DNA from: Candidatus Scalindua sp.
GTDB lineage: Bacteria; Planctomycetota; Brocadiia; Brocadiales; Scalinduaceae
DNA length: 64,000 nucleotides
Assembly: GCA_018670825.1 (NCBI GenBank)
Contig: JABHIW010000153.1
Coordinates: 1-64,000 of the forward strand
Direction of reading: 5' to 3'
Both the position numbers and the translations under genes were made by a program. How positions within the stretch are numbered: position 1 is the stretch's first letter; every line of letters starts with the position of its first letter. This document shows, one piece after another, positions 1 to 9,051 of this stretch. Under the pieces are notes generated by a model. That model had not been told where the DNA came from. It ran no database searches and saw only the letters and a list, made by a program, of their open reading frames with translations.

Positions 1-292
1 TAATTGATTAACGTGTTTAGGTGTCGAATACTTCATTGACGTATATTATAACATGAAGGAATATATTCTCAATTACTCCTGTATAATTTGGAAATATTAC
101 TTTATGATTGAGCTTCCTAAGGTGTATTCTCGGACAGCCTGTCAAGGTTTGACCCCAGTTGCCTAAGTTCTTCAGGCTAGTTCAATATAGATAACGTTTG
201 AGATGACATGCGAGAGAATAACACATAAGTAAAGAAAACAGTAAGATAAACAACAAGTGCAATTTCGAGTCAATGTCTATCGACTGGTTAGG

Positions 293-700
293 CTATTTGG
301 TGTCAATATCACCCATGATATCCTCGAAATTAGTAGCTTGTTCTACGCTTTTAATCCATGAATTAATAACATCATCATTCTTTTGAGTGTTGAGTCTATC
401 GATCATAAAGGAACTAAACTCTTCGATACTAAAACGTTTGTCAGTCTTCTCTAGTGTGAGAGTAATCTTATAAATATTAGGTAGAAATTTGAATATTCTC
501 CTCCATAATTGAGATGGGAGCGTCTTGTCTGTAATTTTGTATACAACACCAGTGCAGTCGCAAAATAATTTGTTTTTAAAATATGTATTAAACTTTTTGT
601 TATTGTCAGTATATATAAACTCATCAAATAGAAAGTACACAGTCAAATCATACTCAGAGGACCAATCTGTATCAGTGACATTTAACATTGGAAACTTCAT
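293..700 (-). CDS. hypothetical protein, candidate integron cassette ORF (cassette 2)
   Basis: ORF starting 15 bp after an attC-like site (715-799), same orientation as the preceding cassette. Confidence 0.55.
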   Translation of the reverse strand: MKFPMLNVTDTDWSSEYDLTVYFLFDEFIYTDNNKKFNTYFKNKLFCDCTGVVYKITDKTLPSQLWRRIFKFLPNIYKITLTLEKTDKRFSIEEFSSFMIDRLNTQKNDDVINSWIKSVEQATNFEDIMGDIDTK

Positions 701-714
701 GGATATTTAATTTA

Positions 715-799
715 GCCTAACGTCTGTATGAGCTGGCCGGCTGATAGGCCAACAAACCGGAAGAGCATTCTCCGGTCAGCTCTATATAATTGTTAGACG
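715..799 (-). other. attC-like recombination site
   Basis: Minus strand: GTCTAAC (798-792) ... GTTAGGC (721-715); inner arms GAGCTGaCCGG / CCGGcCAGCTC (one mismatch); about 84 bp, directly between two minus-strand ORFs. Confidence 0.7.
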
Positions 800-803
800 A
801 TTC

Positions 804-1199
804 TTATTTATATCGCTCTGATTCTGACAGAAAATCATCCTTCAGTCTCCATGGATCCACAACTATTGCTTTCTCATTTGGAGTGGGGAATACTGCCACA
901 AATCGTCCGTCCTGAGACATTCCGGGAATCCATTTCTCCATGAATGATTCAAATTCTAGTTTTTCTGGCAAACAATCTGACCAAGTGTTCTTTGCCAACG
1001 CTGATGCATAATCTGGATGTGGCCAAATTGGAATACACTCCTTTCCAGAGTCATCTCCAAATAAAACTAAACCATCAGGGCCTTTAAGAGTCCAAAGCTC
1101 CTCCCAATCTGTTACCTTGGAAATAAAGTGTTCGTATCGCTTTGCTGCTGGGAGAGACAATACTTGATCAAATTGTGATTTGTTCATTTCATAAGGCAT
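804..1199 (-). CDS. DUF2750-like protein (integron cassette 1)
   Basis: 131 aa with DUF2750-like pattern (LPAAKRYEHFISKVTDWEELWTL, IPIWPHPDYA, FVAVFPTP); lies between GTTAGAC core (1216-1222) and attC (715-799). Confidence 0.65.
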   Translation of the reverse strand: MPYEMNKSQFDQVLSLPAAKRYEHFISKVTDWEELWTLKGPDGLVLFGDDSGKECIPIWPHPDYASALAKNTWSDCLPEKLEFESFMEKWIPGMSQDGRFVAVFPTPNEKAIVVDPWRLKDDFLSESERYK

Positions 1200-1204
1200 T
1201 TTAA

Positions 1205-1300
1205 TTTTTCACTGTCTAACTCGTTACTCTCGTGCAATAATGCACGATAATAACTGTATATTGTAATATCTTGCAAAATTGCAGTATAATAATACTATAT
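1205..1300 (-). other. putative attI region of the integron
   Basis: Minus-strand GTTAGAC core (1222-1216), adjacent hairpin TCGTGCA-ATAA-TGCACGA (1232-1249), between the 3' end of the integrase remnant and cassette 1. Confidence 0.45.
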
Positions 1301-1304
1301 ATTT

Positions 1305-1405
1305 CTATTCATTCTCCAATTCCAACAATGGACTTTTTAAGCCACTGAAATCCTTGTTCATTACGTGAGTATAGATTTCTGTTGTGGTAACATCCTTGTG
1401 ACCAG
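1305..1405 (-). pseudogene. C-terminal fragment of integron-type tyrosine integrase
   Basis: Minus strand translates GHKDVTTTEIYTHVMNKDFSGLKSPLLELENE*; GHKDVTTT-IYTHV is the tyrosine recombinase C-terminus with catalytic Tyr. Confidence 0.8.
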
Positions 1406-1708
1406 CCCCGTTAGAAATTAGCTTGATTTATGGTCGAGAAATAACTTTAGTCTATTCCGTAAATAACGTTTACCCATACCTGACTTCAAATACCTTTCTC
1501 TTGCCTTTGCATCGTTTTCGTTTAAGCTTGCTTCATAATAAATAAGTTTCCAGGGTCGTCTATTTTTTGTAGAGAAATTGTATCCTTTATTGTGCTCCTG
1601 AAGTCTCTTCTTAAGATCACTTGTATAGCCCGTATACCAGTTACCATCTTTTTCACTTTGAAGCACATAAACATAATAAAATTTCATCGAACTAAATTTC
1701 TAACGGGG
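1406..1708 (-). mobile_element. compact 303-bp element carrying a GIY-YIG nuclease ORF with inverted terminal repeats
   Basis: Perfect 14-bp inverted ends CCCCGTTAGAAATT (1406-1419) / AATTTCTAACGGGG (1695-1708), imperfectly extended inward; interrupts the integrase gene. Confidence 0.65.
1418..1687 (-). CDS. GIY-YIG single-domain nuclease (UvrC/URI-like)
   Basis: MKFYYVYVLQSEKDGNWYTGYTSDLKKRLQEHN, typical YVYVLQS...WYTGYT GIY-YIG motif. Confidence 0.85.
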   Translation of the reverse strand: MKFYYVYVLQSEKDGNWYTGYTSDLKKRLQEHNKGYNFSTKNRRPWKLIYYEASLNENDAKARERYLKSGMGKRYLRNRLKLFLDHKSS

Positions 1709-2130
1709 TTTGCCATAAGTTGATGCGTTCCTTCCATTCCGTTAATTAAGCGGCTCACTTCTTTTTTGCCTAACACAGTTGGTAATCTTTTTGGTTTTTT
1801 CGATCGAACAGATTCAATTTTGTCACCAATTGGTTTTAAAAGTACATCTTTGTATAAAAATAGAATAGCGTTAAAAGCCTGATTTTGAGTAGAGACCGCC
1901 ACTTTTCTGTTTATGGCAAGGTGGGACAGAAACTGTTCAATCTCCTTTTTTCCCATTTCTTTAGGATGCCTTGTTCCATTGAATTTGATGAATTTTAAAA
2001 TCCAGTTAACATACGCTTTTTCTGTTCGGATAGCATAATGATGATACCTGAGGACTTCGTGCACCTGGTCCATTAATTTGGCCGATTTTGGTTCGTACTT
2101 TGAGTCCGCTTTTGCGCGTTTGTAGGGCAT
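1684..2130 (-). pseudogene. N-terminal fragment of integron-type tyrosine integrase
   Basis: SAM-like N-domain (LRYHHYAIRTEKAYVNWILKFIKFNGTRHPKEM...EQFLSHLA) ending GTHQLMA, then out of homology (NPVRNLVR*) at the GIY-YIG element boundary. Confidence 0.8.
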
Positions 2131-2827
2131 TATGCACTCTGATCTATTTTTTCAATTTCTAACGTTATTATCTCCCTGAGTTAGGCAATATAGTTGTCTA
2201 CAGCCCATTCTCTGAGACTTCCCATTCAATGATCTGCGTAAATATGTCTCCTTACCTGAAAAAGAAGATAAAAGATCCGCTTTATACAGGCCGGAATAAA
2301 GCATATTTATTTCATATTCATGAGTAGTTTGTTTATTATTTACAAGTCTGTGATATGAAGGAATTGTGATTTGAGAACGTCTGTATGCTGTTGTAAAGTT
2401 CATATATCAACTTCCTTGTAAATAAGAACTTAAATTAAAGTTAACGATTCTCACCACAAGATTGTGGTGTCGTTTTGACTCTGGCAATATCGATATCTTT
2501 TGAAACGGAAATAGAATAATAAAGCTACACGTTATTGAAGTCAAGAAAAAGTTTGGACATGATATTTCTTATTTTATTCCCAATATGTAGCCCGGCAAAT
2601 CTGCCTGGCAAGGAAAATGCCCAATTATCATAGACATAGAGAGGAATCCATGAAAGAGTCAAAGAGCCCCGTTGGCTTCTATCATAACTTAAGAAAAACA
2701 AAACACTTGAAACCCGACCGGAAAATTGATAAACTCCTTTTCGTTGTTTTTGCAGCATCTTGAATAAATCCGAGATACTTAATACATATAAAAAATAGAG
2801 TACTTGATCACTCCATAGATCATTTCG

Positions 2828-2901
2828 GGGCCCATAGCTCAGTTGGTTAGAGCAACGGACTCATAATCCGTGTGTCCTAGGTTCGAGTCCTAGTGGGCCC
2901 A
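2828..2901 (+). tRNA. tRNA with CAU anticodon (Ile2 or elongator Met)
   Basis: GGGCCCA...TGGGCCC acceptor stem, ACGGA-CTCATAA-TCCGT anticodon arm, GGTTCGAGTCC T-arm; CCA not encoded. Confidence 0.9.
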
Positions 2902-3132
2902 TTTTATTTAGTTTTTCACGCCGAACATTTTGATACCTGAATTGGGAGTTTTTTGCCCACCCGTACCGAAGGCACCTGCCCGAATAGGTATAGTCGGCAG
3001 GGAAGTTTGCGACTATTATAACACTTGTCAGAGTGTAAAGAGTGATTGTTAAAAACGTTACGGATATTGGAACGTATAATTAGAGGTGTGTTTATGATAT
3101 TTGAAAATGGAAACCGAAAATAGGGAGGGTAA

Positions 3133-3327
3133 GTGCAATTGGATATATTGAATAATAGAAACAGGTTGTTAATGCTGATGTCCGCTGTTTTGATAGTTTT
3201 GGCTATAGTATTGATAATTTTTAATTTAACGGGTGCTATGGAATATTCAAAACATAATACTATTACTTTTTCAGTGCTATTAGCCGCAGCTATATTCTTT
3301 TTTATCAAAAATATGAGACGACAATGA
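3133..3327 (+). CDS. small hypothetical membrane protein
   Basis: 64 aa with two hydrophobic segments, stop overlaps next ORF. Confidence 0.5.
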   Translation: MQLDILNNRNRLLMLMSAVLIVLAIVLIIFNLTGAMEYSKHNTITFSVLLAAAIFFFIKNMRRQ

Positions 3328-3698
3328 GAAGGATTAAGATAATTGTTGGTGATGTCTCTGCTGTAGCAGTGCTTTCAAGTGGTAAAACGTCTGAAGCTAT
3401 CTGGGACTCGCTACCGATTGAAAATACCGTAAACACGTGGGGAGATGAAATATATTTTGATATTCCTGTTACATCAGCTTTGGATGAAACGGCAAAAGAA
3501 GTGGTTGAAAAAGGAGATTTAGGTTACTGGCCGACGGGAAAGGCATTCTGCATATTCTTTGGCCCGACACCAGCCAGTAAGGGTGATGAGATACGTCCCG
3601 CCAGTGCTGTTAACATAGTTGGCCGCGTCGAAGGGAATACAGATCTATTTAAGAGAGTTCGGGATGGTGAAAATATTAAGTTGGAAAGAATAGAATAA
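3324..3698 (+). CDS. cyclophilin-like (TM1367-like) protein
   Basis: Fold-family pattern: TSEAIWDSLPIENTVNTWGDEIYFDIPV...GDLGYWPTGKAFCIFFGPTPAS. Confidence 0.7.
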   Translation: MRRIKIIVGDVSAVAVLSSGKTSEAIWDSLPIENTVNTWGDEIYFDIPVTSALDETAKEVVEKGDLGYWPTGKAFCIFFGPTPASKGDEIRPASAVNIVGRVEGNTDLFKRVRDGENIKLERIE

Positions 3699-3699
3699 T

Positions 3700-5793
3700 A
3701 TGTCAAATCTATTATTAGAAATAGGGACTGAGGAGATACCGGCAGGTTATATAGTTCCCGCTCTCAAACAAATGAAAGAGTTATTTGAAGAGCAGGTAAA
3801 AAAGAACCGTCTGAGTATTGACAGTATACATACAACCGGTACGCCAAGACGTCTGGTGCTATTTGCCAGTGGATTACCGCAAAATCAGGAAGATATTGTA
3901 CAGGAGGTAAAGGGCCCTTCTGCAAAAGTCGCTTTTGATCAAAGCGGAGCGCCAACGAAAGCCGCAGTTGGCTTTGCGAGTTCGCAGGGCGTTAAAGCTG
4001 AAGAGATGATCGTAAAGGATACTTCCAAGGGAAAATATTGCTTTGCCGTAAAAGAGATAGAAGGGAAGAAAATATTTGACCTTCTGCCGGAAATGTTAAC
4101 ATCTGTCATAACATCAATCAATTTCCCAAAATCAATGAGATGGAAATCTGATAAATTATATTTTGCGCGCCCGATACGTACCATTATGGCGCTATTTGAT
4201 AAGGATGTTGTCAACCTGGAATTAAGTGGCTTAAAAGCCGACCGCAAAACAAGCGGCCACCAGTTTCTGTCTGACAATGTTTTAGACATTCTTGATGCCG
4301 ATTTTGAATTGTATAAAGAGCAATTAAAAGGTGAAAAAGTAATAGTAGAGATAGATGAAAGGAGAGACATTATCAGGAAAGAGATAAACTCTCTCCTTTC
4401 CGCTTATGGTACTACTCTGGATGAAGAAGAGTTACTTGAAGAGGTTACAAACCTTGTTGAGTTTCCTGGTGCGGTAAAGTGCAGCTTCGATGAGGAGTTC
4501 CTGGCGATTCCTTCAGAAGTTATTGAAACTTCAATGAAGGACCATCAACGATATTTTCCTGTTAAGGATAAGACAGGTAAGCTGTTACCTGAGTTTATTG
4601 TAATAACTGACAGAGAACCTGGCAATGGCGAGATTATCAGGAATGGGAATGAGCGTGTTCTACGCGCAAGACTGGCTGATGCAAATTTTTTCTGGGAAGA
4701 GGACAAAAAGACAACTCTTCATGACAGGCTTAAGGACCTGGAAGGGGTTGTGTTTCATGAAGATATGGGAAGTTATCTGGATAGAGGGGAAAGAATCGGA
4801 GACCTGGCATATTTTATTGCCGAAACGCTGGATTTATCTCCTGACAGGTTGGAATTGGTTAAACGTGCATCCAGCTTATGTAAAACAGACCTTTTGACAG
4901 AAATGGTTGGGGAGTTTCCCAAGTTACAGGGAATTATGGGTCGTGAATATGCCCTCGTACAGGGTGAGGATGAAGAGGTGGCGAGGTCTATAGCAGAGCA
5001 TTACTTACCGAGATTTGCTGATGATGTGCTGCCGGAGACCGAAATAGGTATCATACTCAGTCTGGCAGACAAGTTTGATCTTATAGCAGGTTGTTTCGCG
5101 GCAGGTTTGATCCCTACAGGTTCTCAAGACCCTTACGGGCTGAGAAGACAATCACAGGGGATAATTCGCATCCTGGAAACGAAAGATCTTCATTTGTCGT
5201 TACAGAAGTTGTTTGAGAAATCGTTGTCTAATGTGACTGGCATTTGTCCTGATGGTGATAGTGGTAAGGTTTATGAACAGATAATAGATTTCTTTAAGGA
5301 CAGGATAAATAATATTTATATTGATAGGGGCTATCGCTATGACATTGTCGAGTCAGTAATGAAGTCCGGTTTTAACGATATATCAGATCTTATTTGTAGA
5401 TTAGAGGCCATAACTAAGATCTCCAAAACCCCTATCTGGCAGAATCTTGTTGCAGTTGTAGAGAGAACATTCAATATAGGGAAAAATTGTGAAAGCGATG
5501 GTGAGGTAAAAGAAGATCTATTAGAAGAGGAAGAAGAACGTAAATTATGGGCTGTATATAAGAAAGAGAAGGAAAACCTCCTTAAACATGTGACGCCAAG
5601 AAGATATGAAGAGTTGTCAATTGAATATAATGAGGCATTTGCAAAGCCAATCCATGATTTCTTTGAAAAGGTCTTTGTAAATGTAGAGGATGAAAATATA
5701 AAGAATAATAGGCTTCTGTTAGTTAAAAAGGTGAACGAACTCTATGTCAAAAACATTGCAAACCTCGCATTTATCGTTGAACATGATAGATGA
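3700..5793 (+). CDS. glyS: glycine--tRNA ligase beta subunit
   Basis: LLLEIGTEEIPAGYIVPAL N-terminus, GPSAKVAFDQSGAPTKAAVGFA, C-terminal anticodon-binding region. Confidence 0.95.
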   Translation: MSNLLLEIGTEEIPAGYIVPALKQMKELFEEQVKKNRLSIDSIHTTGTPRRLVLFASGLPQNQEDIVQEVKGPSAKVAFDQSGAPTKAAVGFASSQGVKAEEMIVKDTSKGKYCFAVKEIEGKKIFDLLPEMLTSVITSINFPKSMRWKSDKLYFARPIRTIMALFDKDVVNLELSGLKADRKTSGHQFLSDNVLDILDADFELYKEQLKGEKVIVEIDERRDIIRKEINSLLSAYGTTLDEEELLEEVTNLVEFPGAVKCSFDEEFLAIPSEVIETSMKDHQRYFPVKDKTGKLLPEFIVITDREPGNGEIIRNGNERVLRARLADANFFWEEDKKTTLHDRLKDLEGVVFHEDMGSYLDRGERIGDLAYFIAETLDLSPDRLELVKRASSLCKTDLLTEMVGEFPKLQGIMGREYALVQGEDEEVARSIAEHYLPRFADDVLPETEIGIILSLADKFDLIAGCFAAGLIPTGSQDPYGLRRQSQGIIRILETKDLHLSLQKLFEKSLSNVTGICPDGDSGKVYEQIIDFFKDRINNIYIDRGYRYDIVESVMKSGFNDISDLICRLEAITKISKTPIWQNLVAVVERTFNIGKNCESDGEVKEDLLEEEEERKLWAVYKKEKENLLKHVTPRRYEELSIEYNEAFAKPIHDFFEKVFVNVEDENIKNNRLLLVKKVNELYVKNIANLAFIVEHDR

Positions 5794-6679
5794 TGTACTC
5801 GTTGAATCATTTTTGAATTATCTCATCGTAGAATGTGGTCTTTCTGATAACACCATAAAGGGGTATAAGGGAGATTTGCGCAATTTTTCAAATTATCTGC
5901 AGGGCACAGGCATTAGGCGTTTTATGGATTTACGTGCAAAAATGATAGTAAATTTTATAGAAAATGAAAAGCAGAGAGATCTTTCTGAGAATTCAATCTC
6001 AAGATGCCTCGTTACGGTAAAAATGTTCTATAAGTACTTAGTCCTGGAAGGAAAGATTTCTGTAAATCCAATGTCATCTGTTAGTACTCTTAAACTCCAG
6101 AGACATTTGCCGGAAGTGCTTCATTATAACGCAATAGAGGAAATGCTACGGGTACCGGATTGTAATGATAAACTCGGGATACGGGATAAGGCTATGTTAG
6201 AGCTTATGTATGCGACTGGAGCGAGGGTTTCTGAGGTTGCGTCAATTAAAGTAAGCTGGATAAACTTTGACTACGGTTTTATCAGATGTCAGGGGAAAGG
6301 CTCTAAACAGCGTATCGTACCCATGGGCTCAGAAGCAGCTAAAGCGATTAGGAAATACTTACAGGAGGTGCGTCCTCTACTTTTGAAGATAGAAGAAGAT
6401 GAACCTTTACTGTTTTTGTCCAGAACAGGTAAAAAGTTAAGGCGTGAGAACATATGGAGCTTAGTGAAAAAGTATGCCATGAAGGCAGGGATTCGGTCAA
6501 ACATATCTCCCCATACACTAAGACATTCATTTGCAACACATCTGCTGGAAGGGGGGGCAGATTTACGATCAGTCCAGGAGATGCTCGGACATTCCAATAT
6601 CTCTACCACACAGATTTACACACACGTAGACAGGAAATACCTTAAAGCCACGCATCAGAAGTTTCACCCGAGGGCTTAA
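5783..6679 (+). CDS. xerD: XerC/XerD-type tyrosine recombinase
   Basis: LYATGARVSEV, HTLRHSFATHLLEGGADLRSVQEMLGHSNISTTQIYTHV. Confidence 0.85.
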   Translation: MIDDVLVESFLNYLIVECGLSDNTIKGYKGDLRNFSNYLQGTGIRRFMDLRAKMIVNFIENEKQRDLSENSISRCLVTVKMFYKYLVLEGKISVNPMSSVSTLKLQRHLPEVLHYNAIEEMLRVPDCNDKLGIRDKAMLELMYATGARVSEVASIKVSWINFDYGFIRCQGKGSKQRIVPMGSEAAKAIRKYLQEVRPLLLKIEEDEPLLFLSRTGKKLRRENIWSLVKKYAMKAGIRSNISPHTLRHSFATHLLEGGADLRSVQEMLGHSNISTTQIYTHVDRKYLKATHQKFHPRA

Positions 6680-6703
6680 TTATCTTTATTGATACCTGGG
6701 CCT

Positions 6704-8272
6704 TTATGCTCCTTTGATTATATCTATCACCTGCTTCTTTCTCTGTTCCATTATTGCCTTTGTCTTTCCTTCCAGATTCAATCTGAGTAACGGCTCGGTA
6801 TTTGATTTTCTTACATTAAACCACCAGCCTTCATACTCAATAGTAACGCCGTCGAGATAATCAATCTTGCCTTCTTTAAAGCGCTCGGCAATCTGTTCAA
6901 TCTTTTTATCCTTGTCGGTAACCTTGAAATTTATTTCACCTGTTGAGTAATATTTCTTGAGAGGTGCTATCAGGTTAGACATTGGTACATTTCTACTGCT
7001 CAGAATATTTAAAATTTCTATCAGGGCAATTATTGCAGAGTCTGCAAAATTGTTTTCTCTGAAATAGTAGTGTCCGGATAGTTCACCACCGAAAATGGCA
7101 TTTTTCTCTCTCATAGTCGACTTTATGTGAGAATGTCCGACTCTTTCCCGGTAAGGATTGCCACCGGCTTTTTTGATCTCTTCAGGCAATATCCAACTGG
7201 ACCTCAGATCGTATATAACTGTCGCTCCATTCTCCTTCTGCAGAAATTTTCTTGCTAAGATAGCCGTAATTATATCACATCCTATTACCTGGCCATTCTC
7301 ATCGATAAATACACATCTATCTGCATCGCCGTCAAATGCTACACCAAGATGGCTTCTGGTTTCGCGTACTTTGTCTTGTAAAGCTCGTAAGTTTCCGCTA
7401 TCTAAAGGATTTGGATCGTGGTTTGGAAAGGTCCCGTCAGATTTGAAAAATAACGGAACAATCTTGCAGGGAAGATCTTGGAAGACGATGGGTATCATCT
7501 TTCCTGCCATCCCGTTTCCTGCATCAATTACTATCTTTAACGCTCTTAGATTAGTAGCAAAGCTGAGAATATGTTTTTTGAAATCACTAAGTATATCTTT
7601 TTCAATAATATTGCCGTATTGTTCAGAAGCAGGTAAGTCGGTTTGTCGCGCAATTTCTGATATTGTAGATAAACCGGTGTCAATGCTGATAGGCATAGCT
7701 TGTTCATGGCATAACTTGAATCCGTTATAATTTGACGGATTATGTGATGCAGTGACCATGATACCTGCATCATAGTTATAATTGCTTACGGCAAAATATG
7801 TAGCATCTGTAGATACCTCTCCGATATCAATGACATTTGCTCCCGCTTTTGTAATACCGTTCATTAAGGCACTGGCCAGCGAATTCGAAGAAAGTCTGTT
7901 GTCTCTTGCCACAACCATGTTATTGACGTCTTTTATGCTCTTTAAAAAAAGCACTGTTGCCATCCCTATTTTTTCAGAAGTATATTCATTCAATTGTTCC
8001 GGGTATTCACCTCGTATGTCATAACTTTTAAATATCTGGTGGTTAATTGCCTCGTCCTGACTCGTAGACAATTGCAGGACCTTCCTTGTGCTGGTGTCCA
8101 TCGGTGTATATTCTGTCTCTTCTTCTGTTGATGTGCCAACAGTCTTATCTCTATGGTGACAAACAGAACATTTTGGATAAAGCGCTCTTTGCCTGCCTTT
8201 ACAGACGGACATGCTGATCTCATAACCGTCACCAGGGCATTGACGCTTTCGTTTTACAAAATATTTTGCCAT
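6704..8272 (-). CDS. phosphomannomutase/phosphoglucomutase with cysteine-containing N-terminal extension
   Basis: TASHNPSNYNGFK active site, FDGDADRCVFID metal loop, GGELSGHYYFRENNFADS; N-terminal Cys residues in CPGDGYEISMSVC...CSVC. Confidence 0.9.
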   Translation of the reverse strand: MAKYFVKRKRQCPGDGYEISMSVCKGRQRALYPKCSVCHHRDKTVGTSTEEETEYTPMDTSTRKVLQLSTSQDEAINHQIFKSYDIRGEYPEQLNEYTSEKIGMATVLFLKSIKDVNNMVVARDNRLSSNSLASALMNGITKAGANVIDIGEVSTDATYFAVSNYNYDAGIMVTASHNPSNYNGFKLCHEQAMPISIDTGLSTISEIARQTDLPASEQYGNIIEKDILSDFKKHILSFATNLRALKIVIDAGNGMAGKMIPIVFQDLPCKIVPLFFKSDGTFPNHDPNPLDSGNLRALQDKVRETRSHLGVAFDGDADRCVFIDENGQVIGCDIITAILARKFLQKENGATVIYDLRSSWILPEEIKKAGGNPYRERVGHSHIKSTMREKNAIFGGELSGHYYFRENNFADSAIIALIEILNILSSRNVPMSNLIAPLKKYYSTGEINFKVTDKDKKIEQIAERFKEGKIDYLDGVTIEYEGWWFNVRKSNTEPLLRLNLEGKTKAIMEQRKKQVIDIIKGA

Positions 8273-8379
8273 AACATTTTACAAATTTCTGAGGTGGAGG
8301 ACTATTGTGTGGTGTTAATGGTAAAAAAACTATTCAAATATGTAAAGCAAAAATGAGTAACAAAATATATATTTGTGCG

Positions 8380-9050
8380 CGATAAAGGGTTTTCCACAAT
8401 AAACAGAATTTGAGTGTGTCAGTAGAATTTATAATGCAGAAAAATAGAGTTATTTTTTAAGTCAATTTAGTGCGTTTTTTTTGTTTAATAACGATCCTGC
8501 ATTTTTGGCTAGAATTGCAATAGCCCTTACTCTCGGGCTGATTTACCCATTTGTTTATTATTTAATAAATTTGATAAGTTAACAGATTGACAAATAAGAG
8601 TATTTTTTTAATCCACAAGTTATCCACAAGTTATCCACAATTTGAAAATGAGAAAATTGCAAGATGGAGTGCTGATAGGCATGGAGAACTGTTTGTATAA
8701 GTGTGTATGTTTAAACATGTTATCATGTTTGTGCTCAAGATGCTGAAATTTGTTAGAACAAAGGATTATTTTTTTATGCAAAAAAGAATTAAGAGTAAAT
8801 ATTTTGAGAAAATATTTCAAAAAGTTATTTTTTTGTCTCTTAAAGTTCAATCTTGTTGCTGTCAAAAGCCTTATGGATTTCAAAACTATATGCCAAGAAA
8901 TATTAAAAATAACATTATCTTTTTAATTTGACAGTAAGTTTTAATCTGATAATATTCCGTCTAATCAGGTCATCAAAAAACGAGAAAATCTGTTTTTTGA
9001 TTTGTCGCTTTTCATTCGAAATCTGTACTGTTTCATCATTACCCACTTTA
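8380..9050 (+). promoter_or_regulatory. putative oriC/dnaA regulatory region with DnaA boxes
   Basis: TTATCCACA at 8620-8628 and 8631-8639, TAATCCACA at 8610-8618, TTTTCCACA at 8390-8398; AT-rich intergenic region directly upstream of dnaA. Confidence 0.6.
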
Positions 9051-9051
9051 C

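Noticed and set aside
2152-2758. Minus-strand ORFs between the integrase and the tRNA
   Set aside because: Low-complexity or atypical composition, no recognisable domain or clear ribosome binding site; cannot be supported as genes.
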